Shown here one piece after another: positions 1 to 10,537 of a stretch of DNA of 38,492 bases (the stretch's first letter is position 1; every line of letters starts with the position of its first letter). The stretch lies in assembly GCA_009760855.2 (NCBI GenBank), contig WPIO01000309.1:64001-102492 (forward strand), given 5' to 3'. This DNA is from Cristatella mucedo (Eukaryota > Bryozoa > Phylactolaemata > Cristatellidae). A program made the position numbers and the translations under genes. The notes below the pieces were generated by a model that worked only from the letters and a program-made list of their open reading frames with translations, did no database searches and had not been told where the DNA came from.

Positions 1-932
1 GTAAATGGCGTAATGCAGGGCACCGCACTCTGCAGAAGGTTATCACACGGAATGAGGTGCAGTATCGAGGTATCTTTATGTTCTGCGATATGCTGCAAAA
101 TCAAGCAAAGTTCGTTATTCAAGTGTGATTTCCTAAACCAAGGTGCAGCACTCTGCTGCTAGCTCCTGCATGCTTCGACGGTTGGATTTAAAGTAGCTAG
201 ATATTGTGCGATCTGCTGTGAACTCATGCAAAGAAGCTATTCAAGTGTGAATGGCTTAATGCAAAGCTCAGAACTCTGCAGCAACTTATTACAGGCTATT
301 ACGAGCTCTATTGAGGTGTCTTCATATTCAGAGATCTGCTGCAAACGCAAGCAGAATGAGTTATCAAATTGCGCTTGCCTAAAGCAAGGAGCTGCACTCT
401 GCTGCAAGCTACTGCACGCTCTGACGCGTCGATTGAAAGTATCTAGATATTGTGCGATCTGCTGTGAAGTCATGCAAAATAAGCTAATCAAGTGAGAATG
501 GCCTTATGCAAGGCGCCGCAATCTGAAGCAAGCCTTCACGGCTATAAAGAGCAGTATCGAGGTGTCTTTATATTTACCGATTTCTGCAAACTCAAGCAAA
601 ATGAGTTATTCAATTGCGACTGCCTAAAGCAAGGAGGTGCATTTTTGGTGCAAACAACAGCATGCCCCGGTGGATTGGTTTAAAGTATCTAGATATGGTG
701 CGATCTGCTGGGATATCATGAAAGATAAGCTATTCAATTGTGAATGGCCTTATGCAAGGCGCCACAATCTGCAGCAAGTTATCACACGATATAACGAGCT
801 GTATCGAGGTGTCTTTCTGTTCCCCGATCAGCTGCAAACTTAACCGAAATGAGTTATTCATGTGCGATTGCTTAAACCAAGGAGCTGCACTCTGCTGCAA
901 GCTACCACACGCTGAGAAGGGTCGATTTAAAG

Positions 933-942
933 TATCTAGATA
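933..942. other. TATCTAGATA palindrome, one per dimer
   Basis: A perfect 10-bp palindrome lies in the AT-rich end of the B-half; another clear copy is at 686-695. Most dimers keep it. Variants are class-specific: TAGCTAGATA at the start of S dimers, tctacatatc or tcttcatatc in many M and R' dimers, tctcgatat after Q dimers and tttagatatt in Q. It contains an XbaI site, so most of the array should be cut once per dimer. A role as a protein-binding site is speculation. Confidence 0.8.
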
Positions 943-948
943 TTGTGC

Positions 949-1072
949 GATCTGCTGGGATCTCATCCAAAGTATGTTATTCAAGTGTGAATGGCCTAAT
1001 GGTAGGCGCCCCACTCTGCAGCAAGCTATCGCACACTATTACGAGCAGTATCGATAAGTCTTAATATTCCGC
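949..1072 (+). repeat. A-half subunit, 124 bp
   Basis: This is the first of the two related subunits in each dimer, running from one GATC box to the next. Across the array its hallmarks are gatctgctgtgaactcat, then attcaagtgtgaatgg, atgcaagg, ctgcagcaagttatcacac and a tail of the form cgagcagtatcgaggtgtct. Aligned to the B-half without forced gaps, the first ~58 positions match at about 80% and the rest at about 60%, by eye. The extra base relative to the B-half lies in gtgtgaatggcc versus gtgcgattgcc. The A-half carries most of the class-defining differences. Confidence 0.85.
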
Positions 1073-1195
1073 GATCAGCTGCAAACTCAACCGAAATGAG
1101 TTATTCAAGTGCGATTGCCTAAAGCAAGGAGCTGCATTATGCTGCAAACTACTGCACGCTCTGGTGGGTTGATTTAAAGTATCTAGATATTGTGC
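1073..1195 (+). repeat. B-half subunit, 123 bp
   Basis: This is the second subunit of the dimer. Its hallmarks are gatctgctgcaaactcaa, attcaagtgcgattgccta, aagcaagg, ctgctgcaagctactgcac, then gacgggttgatttaaag and TATCTAGATA. The gatctgctg box, attcaagtg, gccta and gcaagg fall at the same offsets as in the A-half, so the two are descendants of one ~123-bp ancestor. A-B-A-B alternation is maintained throughout; I saw no clean A-A or B-B neighbour pair. Confidence 0.85.
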
Positions 1196-2402
1196 GATCT
1201 GCTGTGACCTCATGCAAGATAAGCTATTCAAGTGTGAATGGCTTAATGCAAGGCGCCTCACACTGCACCAAGTTTTCACATGCTATAACGAGCAGCATCG
1301 AGGTGTCTTAATATTCTGCGATCTGCTGTAAACTCAAGCGAAATGAGTCATTCAAGTGCGTTTGCCTAAAACAACGCCTGCACTAATCTCCAGGCGACTG
1401 CATGACTTGACGGGTTGATTTAAAGTATCTAGATATAGTGCGATCTGCTGTGAAGTCATGCAAAATAAGCTATTCAAGTGTGAATGGCCTAATGCAAGGC
1501 TCCACGATCTGCAGCAAGTTATCACACGATATAACAAGCAGTATCGAGGTGTCTTAATATGCTGCGATCTGCTGCAAACTCAAGCGAAATGAGTTATTCA
1601 AGTGCGATTGCCTAAAGCAAGGCCTGCACTAATCTCCGGGTGACTGCATGACTTGACGGTTTGATTTAAAGTATCTACATATCGTGCGATCTGCTATAAA
1701 CTCATGCAAAATAAGCTATTCATGTGTGAATGGGATAATGCAAGGCCCCCACTCTGCAGTACGTCATCACGCGATATAACGAGCAGTATCGAGGTGTCTT
1801 TACATTCAGCAATCTGCTGCAAACTCAACCGAAATGAGATTTATGTGCGGTTTTCCTAAAACAAGGCCTGCACTAATCTCCGGGCGACTGCATGACTTGA
1901 CGGGTTGATTTAAAGTATCTAGATATAGTGCAATCTGCTGTGAAGTCATGCAAAATAAGCTATTCAAGTGTGAATGGCCTAATGCAAGGCTCCACAATCT
2001 GCAGCAAGTTATCACACGATATAACAAGCAGTATCGAGGTGTCTTTATATTCAGCGATCTGCTGTCAACTCAAGCGAATTGAATTATTCAAGTGCGATTG
2101 CCTAAAGCAAGGCCTGCACTCTGCTCCGATCTACTTCATGCCTTGACGGGTTGATTTGAAGTATCTAGATATTATGCGATCTGCTGTAAACTCATGCAAA
2201 ATAAGTTATTCAATTGTAAAATTGCTTAATGCAAGGCACCGCACTCTGCAGCAAGTTATCACACGGAATGAGGTGCAGTATCGAGGTATCTTTATGTTCT
2301 GCGATATGCTGCAAAATCAAGCAAAGTTCGTTATTCAAGTGTGATTTCCTAAACCAAGGTGCAGCACTCTACTGCTAGCTCCTGCATGCTTCGACGGTTG
2401 GA

Positions 2403-2897
2403 TTTAAAGTAGCTAGATATTGTGCGATCTGCTGTGAACTCATGCAAAATAAGGTATTCAAGTGTGAATGGCTTAATGCAAAGCACAGCACTCTGCCGCA
2501 AGTTATCACAAGCTATAAGGATGAGTATCGAGGTGTGTTTATGTTCCGCGATCTGCTAAAAAATCAAACAAAATTCGTTTTTCAAGTGCGATTGCCTGAA
2601 GCCAAGCTGAGCACTCCCCTGCCAGCTCCTGCACGCTTCGACGGGTAGATTTAAAGTATCTAGATATTGGGCAATCTCCTGCTATCTCGTGCAAAATAGG
2701 TTATTCAAGTGTGAATAACCCTCATGCAAGGCACTACAGTCCGCAGCAAGTTATTACACGCCATAACGAGCAGTATTGAGGTGTCTTAACATTCCGCGAT
2801 CTTCTGCAAACTTAACCGAAATGAGTTATTCATGTGCGATTGCTTAAACCAAGGAGCTGCACTCTGCTGCAAGCTACCACACGCTGAGACGGGTTGA
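2403..2897 (+). repeat. K-L dimer pair (exemplar of ~14 in the window)
   Basis: K and L dimers nearly always travel together. K carries ctgccgcaagttatcacaag and gtgtttatg; L carries gggcaatctcc and cactacactccgcaac or cactacagtccgcagc. Other K dimers lie at about 3634, 9059, 10785, 13741, 14970, 18175, 20394, 22120, 23841, 26303, 28524, 33946 and 35668. In this exemplar the B-half of L is of U type (aaacttaaccg, then cacacgctgagacgggttg), so the L dimer is itself a hybrid. Confidence 0.75.
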
Positions 2898-4127
2898 TTT
2901 AAATAATCTAGATATTGTGCGATCTGCTGCTATCTCATGCAAAGTAGGTTATTCAAGTGTGAATGGCCTAATGCTAGGCGCCCCACTCTGCAGCAAGCTA
3001 TCCCACGCTATAGCGAGCAGTATCGAGATGTCTTTATATTCCACGATCAGCTGCAAACTCAACCGAAATGAGTTATTCAAGTGCGAGTGCCTAAAGCAAG
3101 GAGCTGCATTATGCTGCAAACTACTGCACGCTCTGGTGGGTTGATTTAAAGTCTCTAGATATTTTGCGATCTGCTGTGAACTCATGCAAGATAAGCTATT
3201 CATGTGTGAATGGGATAATGCAAGGCCCCCACTCTGCAGTACGTCATCACGCGATATAACGAGCAGTATCGAGGTGTCTTTACATTCAGCAATCTGCTGC
3301 AAACTCAACCGAAATGAGATTTATGTGCGATTGCCTAATGCAAATCCTGCACTCCTCTCCGAGGGACTGCATGACTTGACGGGTTGATTTAAAGTATCTA
3401 GATATAGTGCGATCTGCTGTGAAGTCATGCAAAATAAGCTATTCAATTGTGAATGGCCTAATGCAAGGCGCCGCAATCTGCAGCAAGTTATCACACGATA
3501 TAACGAGCAACATCGAGTTGTCATTTTATTCAGCTATCTGCTGCAAACTCAAGCGAAATGAATTATTTAAGTGCGATTGCCAAAAGCAAGGCCTGCACTC
3601 TGCTCCGAGATACTTCATGCCTTGAAGGGTTTATTTAAAGTATCTAGATATTGTGGGATCTGCTGTGAACTCATGCAAAATAAGGTATTCAAGTGTGAAT
3701 GGCCTAATGCAAAACACAGCACTCTGCCGCAAGTTATCACAAGCTATAAGGATGAGTATCGAGGTGTGTTTATGTACCGCGATCTGCTGAAAAATCAAGC
3801 AAAATTCGTTTTTCAAGTGCGATTGCCTAAAGCAAAAATGAGCACTCTGCTGCCAGCTCCAGCACGCTTCGACGGGTTGAATTAAAGTATCTAGATATTG
3901 AGCAATCTCCGGCTATATCATGCAAAATAGGTTATTCAAGTGAGAATGGCTTAATGCAAGGCACTACACTCCGCAACAAGTTATCACACGCCATATCGAG
4001 CAGTATTGAGGTGTCTTTACATTCCGCGATCTTCTGCAAACTCATTCGAAATGTGTTCTTTAAGTACGATTGCCCTAAGCAACGTGCAGCACTCTGCTGC
4101 CAGCTCATGCAAGCATCGACGGGTGGA

Positions 4128-5607
4128 TTTAAAGTCTCTAGATATTGTGCAATGTGCTGTAAACTCATGCAAAATAAGTTATTCAAGTGTGAATGGCCTA
4201 ATGCAAGGCACCGCACTCTGCAGCAAGTTATCACACGGAATGAGGTGCAGTATCGAGGTATCTTTATGTTCTGCGATATGCTGCAAAATCAAGCAAAGTT
4301 CGTTATTCAAGTGTGATTTCCTAAACCAAGGTGCAGCACTCTGCCTCTAGCTCCTGCATGCTTCGACGGTTGGATTTAAAGTAGCTAGATATTGTGAGAT
4401 CTGCTGTGAACTCATGCAAAGAAGCTATTCAAGTGTGAATGGCTTAATGCAAAGCTCAGAACTCTGCAGCAACTTATTACAGGCTATTACGAGCTCTATT
4501 GAGGTGTCTTCATATTCGGAGATCTGCTGCAAACGCAAGCGGAATGAGTTATCAAATTGCGATTGCCTAAAGCAAGGAGTTGCACTCTGCTGCAAGCTAC
4601 TGCACGCTCTGACGGGTCGATTGAAAGTATCTAGATATTGTGCGATCTGCTGTGAAGTAATGCAAAATAAGCTAATCAAGTGAGAATGGCCTTATGCAAG
4701 GCACCGCAATCTGAAGCAAGCCATCACGGCTATAAAGAGCAGTATCGAGGTGTCTTTATATTTACCGATTTGCTGCAAACTCAAGCAAAATGAGTTATTC
4801 AATTGCGATTGCCTAAAGCAAGGAGGTGCATTTTGGTGCAAACAACAGCATGCCCCGGCGGATTGGTTTAAAGTATCTAGATATGGTGCGATCTGCTGGG
4901 ATATCATGCAAGATAAGCTATTCAAGTGTGAATGGCCTTATGCAAGGCGCCGCAATCTGCAGCAAGTTATCACACGATATAACGAGCTGTATCGAGGTGT
5001 CTTTCTGTTCCCCGATAAGCTGCAAACTTAACCGAAATGAGTTATTCATGTGCGATTGCTTAAACCAAGGAGCTGCACTCTGCTGCAAGCTACCACACGC
5101 TGAGACGGGTCGATTTAAAGTATCTAGATATTGTGCGATCTGCTGCGATTTCATCCAAAGTATGTTATTCAAGTGTGAATGGCCTAATGGTAGGCGCCCC
5201 ACTCTGCAGCAAGCTATCGCACGCTATTACGAGCAGTATCGATTAGTCTTTATATTCCGCGATCAGCTGCAAACTCAACCGAAATGAGTTATTCAAGTGC
5301 GATTGCCTAAAGCAAGGAGCTGCATTATGCTGCAAACTACTGCACGCTCTGGTGGGTTGATTTAAAGTATCTAGATATTGTGTGATCTGCTGTGAACTCA
5401 TGCAAGATAAGCTATTCAAGTGTGAATGGCTTAATGCAAGGCGCCTCACACAGCAGCAAGTTATCACACGCTATAACGAGCAGTATCGAGGTGTCTTAAT
5501 ATGCTGCGATCTGCTGCAAACTCAAGCGAACTGAGTTATGCAAGTGCGATTGCCTAAAGCAAGGCCTGCACTAATCTCCGGGTGACTGCATGACTTGACG
5601 GTTTTTA
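4128..5607 (+). repeat. R-S-T-U-V-W hexamer, superunit I, copy 1 (1,480 bp)
   Basis: Dimer starts are R 4128, S 4375, T 4621, U 4867, V 5114 and W 5361. Class marks: R has cacacggaatgaggtgcag; S has caacttattacaggctatta and a 1-bp deletion (catgcaaagaagc); T has aaggaggtgcattttgg; U has cgagctgtatcgagg and aaacttaaccg; V has tcatccaaagtatg; W has cgcctcacacagcagc. The next six dimers repeat the same order. Confidence 0.88.
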
Positions 5608-7088
5608 TTTAAAGTATCTACATATCGTGCGATCTGCTGTAAACTCATGCAAAATAAGTTATTCAATTGTAAATGGCTTAAAGCAAGGCACCGCACTCTG
5701 CAGCAAGTTATCACACGGAATGAGGTGCAGTATCGAGGTATCTTTATGTTCTGCGATATGCTGCAAAATCAAGCAAAGTTCGTTATATAAGTGTGACTTC
5801 CCTAACCAAGGTGCAGCACTCTGCTGCTAGCTCCTGCATGCTTCGACAGTTGGATTTAAAGTAGCTAGATATTGTGCGATCTGCTGTGAACTCATGCAAA
5901 GAAGCTATTCAAGTGTGAATGGCTTAATGCAAAGCTCAGAACTCTGCAGCAACTTATTACAGGCTATTACGAGCTCTATTGAGGTGTCTTCATATTCAGA
6001 GATCTGCTGCAAACGCAAGCGGAATGAGTTATCAAATTGCGATTGCCTAAAGCAAGGAATTGCACTCTGCTGCAAGCTACTGCACGCTCTGACGGGTCGA
6101 TTGAAAGTATCTAGATATTGTGCGATCTGCTGTGAAGTCATGCAAAATAAGCTAATCAAGTGAGAATGGCCTTATGCAAGGCGCCGCAATCTGAAGCAAG
6201 CCATCACGGCTATAAAGAGCAGTATCGAGGTGTCTTTATATTTACCGATTTGCTGCAAACTCAAGCAAAATGAGTTATTCAATTGCGATTGCCTAAAGCA
6301 AGGAGGTGCATTTTGGTGCAAACAACAGCATGCCCCCCGGCGGATTGGTTTAAAGTATCTAGATATGGTGCGATCTGCTGGGATATCATGCAAGATAAGC
6401 TATTCAAGTGTGAATGGCCTTATGCAAGGCGCCGCAATCTGCAGCAAGTTATCACACGATATAACGAGCTGTATCGAGGTGTCTTTCTGTTCCCCGATAA
6501 GCTGCAAACTTAACCGAAATGAGTTATTCATGTGCGATTGCTTAAACCAAGGAGCTGCACTCTGCTGCAAGCTACCACACGCTGAGACGGGTCGATTTAA
6601 AGTATCTAGATATTGTGCGATCTGCTGCGATTTCATCCAAAGTATGTTATTCAAGTGTGAATGGCCTAATGGTAGGCGCCCCACTCTGCAGCAAGCTATC
6701 GCACGCTATTACGAGCAGTATCGATTAGTCTTTATATTCCGCGATCAGCTGCAAACTCAACCGAAATGAGTTATTCAAGTGCGATTGCCTAAAGCAAGGA
6801 GCTGCATTATGCTGCAAACTACTGCACGCTCTGGTGGGTTGATTTAAAGTATCTAGATATTGTGTGATCTGCTGTGAACTCATGCAAGATAAGCTATTCA
6901 AGTGTGAATGGCTTAATGCAAGGCGCCTCACACAGCAGCAAGTTATCACACGCTATAACGAGCAGTATCGAGGTGTCTTAATATGCTGCGATCTGCTGCA
7001 AACTCAAGCGAACTGAGTTATGCAAGTGCGATTGCCTAAAGCAAGGCCTGCACTAATCTCCGGGTGACTGCATGACTTGACGGTTTGA
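5608..7088 (+). repeat. R'-S-T-U-V-W hexamer, superunit I, copy 2 (1,481 bp)
   Basis: Dimer starts are R' 5608, S 5855, T 6101, U 6349, V 6596 and W 6843. It is nearly identical to the preceding hexamer; the R dimer differs in its palindrome (tctacatatc). Two extra C residues at about 6331-6336 (a run of six Cs where other copies have four) make the T dimer 248 bp. This insertion alone joins two frames into the longest open frame of the window, so it is not evidence of a gene. Confidence 0.87.
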
Positions 7089-7335
7089 TTTAAAGTATCT
7101 ACATATCGTGCGATCTGCTGTAAACTCATGCAAAATAAGTTATTCAATTGTAAATGGCTTAAAGCAAGGCACCGCACTCTGCAGCAAGTTATCACACGGA
7201 ATGAGGTGCAGTATCGAGGTATCTTTATGTTCTGCGATATGCTGCAAAATCAAGCAAAGTTCGTTATATAAGTGTGACTTCCCTAACCAAGGTGCAGCAC
7301 TCTGCTGCTAGCTCCTGCATGCTTCGACAGTTGGA
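7089..7335 (+). repeat. Orphan R' dimer ending the hexamer pair
   Basis: This single R' dimer starts a third hexamer but is followed by a W dimer at 7336 instead of S. The switch lies in the conserved tttaaagtatctagatat anchor, as expected for out-of-register exchange that removed S-T-U-V. The same junction occurs at 31975-32222 in superunit III, so it predates that duplication. Confidence 0.8.
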
Positions 7336-7581
7336 TTTAAAGTATCTAGATATTGTGTGATCTGCTGTGAACTCATGCAAGATAAGCTATTCAAGTGTGA
7401 ATGGCTTAATGCAAGGCGCCTCACACAGCAGCAAGTTATCACACGATATAACGAGCAGTATCGAGGTGTCTTAATATGCTGCGATCTGCTGCAAACTCAA
7501 GCGAAATGAGTTATTCAAGTGCGATTGCCTAAAGCAAGGCCTGCACTAATCTCCGGGTGATTGCATGACTTGACGGTTTGA

Positions 7582-9551
7582 TTTAAAGTATCTTCATATC
7601 GTGCGATCTGCTATAAAACTCACGCAAAATAAGCTATTCATGTGTGAATGGGTTAATGCAAGGCCCCGCACTCTGCAGTACGTCATCACGCGATATAACG
7701 AGCAGTATCGAGGTGTCTTTACATTCAGCAATCTGCTGCAAACTCAACCGAAATGAGATTTATGTGCGATTGCCTAAAGCAAATCCCGCACTCCTCTCCG
7801 AGGGACTGCATGACTTGACGGGTTGATTTAAAGTATCTAGATATTGTGCGATCTGCTGTGAAGTCATGCAAAATAAGCTATTCAATTGTGAATGGCCTAA
7901 TGCAAGGCGCCGAAATCTGCAGCAAGTTATCACACGATATAACGAGCAGTATCGAGTTGTCATTTTATTCAGCTATCTGCTGTAAACTCAAGCGAAATGA
8001 ATTATTTAAGTGCGATTGCCTAAAGCAAGGCCTGCACTCTGCTCCGAGATACTTCATGCCTTGAAGAGTTTATTTAAAGTATCTAGATATTGTGCGATCT
8101 GCTGTGAAGTCATGCAAAATAAGGTATTAAAGTGTGAATGGCCTAATGCAAGGCACTGCACTCTGCAGCAAGTTAGCACGCTCAATATCAAGCAGTATCG
8201 TGGTGTCTTCATATTCTGCGATCTGCTGCAAACTCAAGCGAAATGAATTATTCAAGTGCGACTGCATATAGCAAGGCCTGCACTCTGCTCCGAGCTACTT
8301 CTTGCCTTTACTGGTTGATTTGAAGTATTTAGATATTGTGCGATCTGCTGTGAAGTCATGCAAAATAAGCTATTTAAGTGTGAATTGCCTAATGCAAGGT
8401 GCCCCACTCTGTAGCAAGTCACGACGCTCTATAAATAGCAATATCAAGGTGTCTTTATATTTAGCGATTTGCTGCAAACTCAAGCGAAATGAGTTATTCA
8501 AGTGCGATTGCCTGAAGCAAGGAGCTGCATTATGCTGGAAACTACTCCACGCTCTGGCGGGTTGATTTAAAGTATCTCGATATTTATGCGATCTGCTGTG
8601 AACTCATGCAAGATAAGGTATTCAAGTGTGAATGGCCTAATGCTAGGCGCCTCAATCTGCAGCAAGTTATCACATGCTATAACGAGCAGCATCGAGGTGT
8701 CCTAATATTCTGCGATCTGCTGCAATTTCAAGCGAAATGAGTTATTCAAGTGCGTTTTCCTAAAACAAGGCCTGCACTAATCTCCGGGCGACTGCATGAC
8801 TTGACGGGTTGATTTAAAGTATCTAGATATAGTGCGATCTGCTGTGAAGTCATGCAAAATAAGCTATTCAAGTGTGAATGGCCTAATGCAAGGCTCCACA
8901 ATCTGCAGCAAGTTATCACACGATATAAAAAGCAGTATCGAGGTGTCTTTATATTCAGCGATCTGCTGTCAACTCAAGCGAATTGAATTATTCAAGTGCG
9001 ATTGCCTAAAGCAAGGCCTGCACTCTGCTCCGATCTACTTCATGCCTTGACGGGTTGATTCGAAGTATCTAGATATTGTGCGATCTGCTGTGAACTCATG
9101 CAAAATAAGGTATTCAAGTGTGAATGGCTTAATGCAAAGCACAGCACTCTGCCGCAAGTTATCACAAGCTATGAGGATGAGTATCGAGGTGTGTTTATGT
9201 TCCGCGATCTGCTGAAAAATTAAGCAAAATTCGTTTTTCAAGTGCGATTGCCTAAAGCAAAGCTGAGCACTCCCCTGCCAGCTCCTGCACGCTTCGACGG
9301 GTGGATTTAAAGTATCTAGATATTGGGCAATCTCCTGCTATCTCGTGCAAAATAGGTTATTCAAGTGTGAATAACTTAATGCAAGGCACTACACTCCGCA
9401 GCAAGTTATCACACGCCATATCGAGCAGTATTGAGGTGTCTTTACATTTCGCGATCTTCTGCAAACACAACCGAAATGAGTTATTCAAGTGCGATTGCCT
9501 AAAGCAAGGCCTGCACTAATCTCCGGGTGACTGCATGACTTGACGGTTTGA
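7582..9551 (+). repeat. Octamer M-N-P-Q-W'-O-K-L, superunit I (1,970 bp)
   Basis: Dimer starts are M 7582, N 7827, P 8073, Q 8319, W' 8566, O 8813, K 9059 and L 9306. Marks: M has ctgcagtacgtcatcacgcg and a 2-bp-shortened B-half; N has gagttgtcattttattc; P has gttagcacgctcaatatcaa; Q has ctataaatagcaatatcaag; O has gatctgctgtcaactc; K has ataaggtattc, aaggatgag or gaggatgag, and gcgatctgctgaaaaat; L has gggcaatctcc. The following four dimers repeat M-N-P-Q at offset 1,969. Confidence 0.85.
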
Positions 9552-10537
9552 TTTAAAGTATCTTCATATCGTGCGATCTGCTATAAACTCATGCAAAATA
9601 AGCTATTCATGTGTGAATGGGTTAATGCAAGGCCCCGCACTCTGCAGTACGTCATCACGCGATATAACGAGCAGTATCGAGGTGTCTTTACATTCAGCAA
9701 TCTGCTGCAAACTCAACCGAAATGAGATTTATGTGCGATTGCCTAAAGCAAATCCCGCACTCCTCTCCGAGGGACTGCATGACTTGACGGGTTGATTTAA
9801 AGTATCTAGATATTGTGCGATCTGCTGTGAAGTCATGCAAAATAAGCTATTCAATTGTGAATGGCCTAATGCAAGGCGCCGCAATCTGCAGCAAGTTATC
9901 ACACGATATAACGAGCAGTATCGAGTTGTCATTTTATTCAGCTATCTGCTGTAAACTCAAGCGAAATGAATTATTTAAGTGCGATTGCCTAAAGCAAGGC
10001 CTGCACTCTGCTCCGAGATACTTCATGCCTTGAAGAGTTTATTTAAAGTATCTAGATATTGTGCGATCTGCTGTGAAGTCATGCAAAATAAGGTATTAAA
10101 GTGTGAATGGCCTAATGCAAGGCACTGCACTCTGCAGCAAGTTAGCACGCTCAATATCAAGCAGTATCGTGGTGTCTTCATATTCTGCGATCTGCTGCAA
10201 ACTCAAGCGAAATGAATTATTCAAGTGCGACTGCATATAGCAAGGCCTGCACTCTGCTCCGAGCTACTTCTTGCCTTTACTGGTTGATTTGAAGTATTTA
10301 GATATTGTGCGATCTGCTGTGAAGTCATGCAAAATAAGCTATTTAAGTGTGAATTGCCTAATGCAAGGTGCCCCACTCTGTAGCAAGTCACGACGCGCTA
10401 TAAATAGCAATATCAAGGTGTCTTTATATTTAGCGATTTTTGCTGCAAACTCAAGCTAAATGAGTTATTCAAGTGCGATTGCCTGAAGCAAGGAGCTGCA
10501 TTATGCTGGAAACTACTCCACGCTCTGGCGGGGTTGA
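9552..10537 (+). repeat. M-N-P-Q block, second partial octamer, superunit I
   Basis: Starts are M 9552, N 9796, P 10042 and Q 10288. It is almost identical to 7582-8565 at offset 1,969, then continues as R'' (10538), K (10785) and L (11032) instead of W'-O-K-L. The replacement begins after the shared catgcaagataaggtattc segment of the next dimer. Small private indels: gatttttgctgc and ggcggggttg, each with extra homopolymer bases relative to superunit III. Confidence 0.83.

Larger units (their letters stand above)
926..1172 (+). repeat. Exemplar 247-bp satellite dimer (class V)
   Basis: This is a representative complete dimer, phased from one tttaaag to the next. It starts with an AT-rich segment containing the 10-bp palindrome TATCTAGATA (933-942). 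The first GATC box (949) opens the A-half, a CTGCAG site lies in the middle of the A-half, and the second GATC box (1073) opens the B-half. Most dimers in the window are 246 or 247 bp. M-class dimers are 2 bp shorter because the B-half reads gagatttatgtg instead of gagttattcaagtg. Strand is given in the phase of the written sequence; transcription direction, if any, is unknown. Confidence 0.9.
1..1418 (+). repeat. R*-S*-T-U-V-W hexamer opening superunit I (partial)
   Basis: The R* dimer enters the window already begun, and S* starts at 187. The R* copy reads gcgtaatgcagggcaccg and ctgcagaaggttatc, and S* reads ttgcgcttgcc where ordinary S dimers read ttgcgattgcc. The T dimer has lost one base at accgatttctgc and gained one at gcatttttggtgc. 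Confidence 0.82.

Noticed and set aside
921-931. Possible RNA polymerase III B-box (gggtcgattta, similar to GGTTCGANTCC)
   Set aside because: It matches at only about 8 of 11 positions, most dimers have gggttgattta instead, and I see no A-box at the right distance or tRNA-like fold.
2635-2655. CENP-B box-like sequence (cttcgacggg)
   Set aside because: The essential pattern TTCG-4-A-2-CGGG is not met: the required A and the spacing to CGGG are absent in cttcgacgggtggattt.
6230-6769. Longest open frame of the window (179 codons, + strand)
   Set aside because: It exists only because a run of six Cs replaces four at about 6331-6336 and joins two frames of neighbouring dimers. Equivalent copies at 4750, 16086, 17564, 19291, 29638 and 31118 break into separate, shorter frames. 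The same DNA is also open on the minus strand, and there is no recognisable domain, signal or initiation context.
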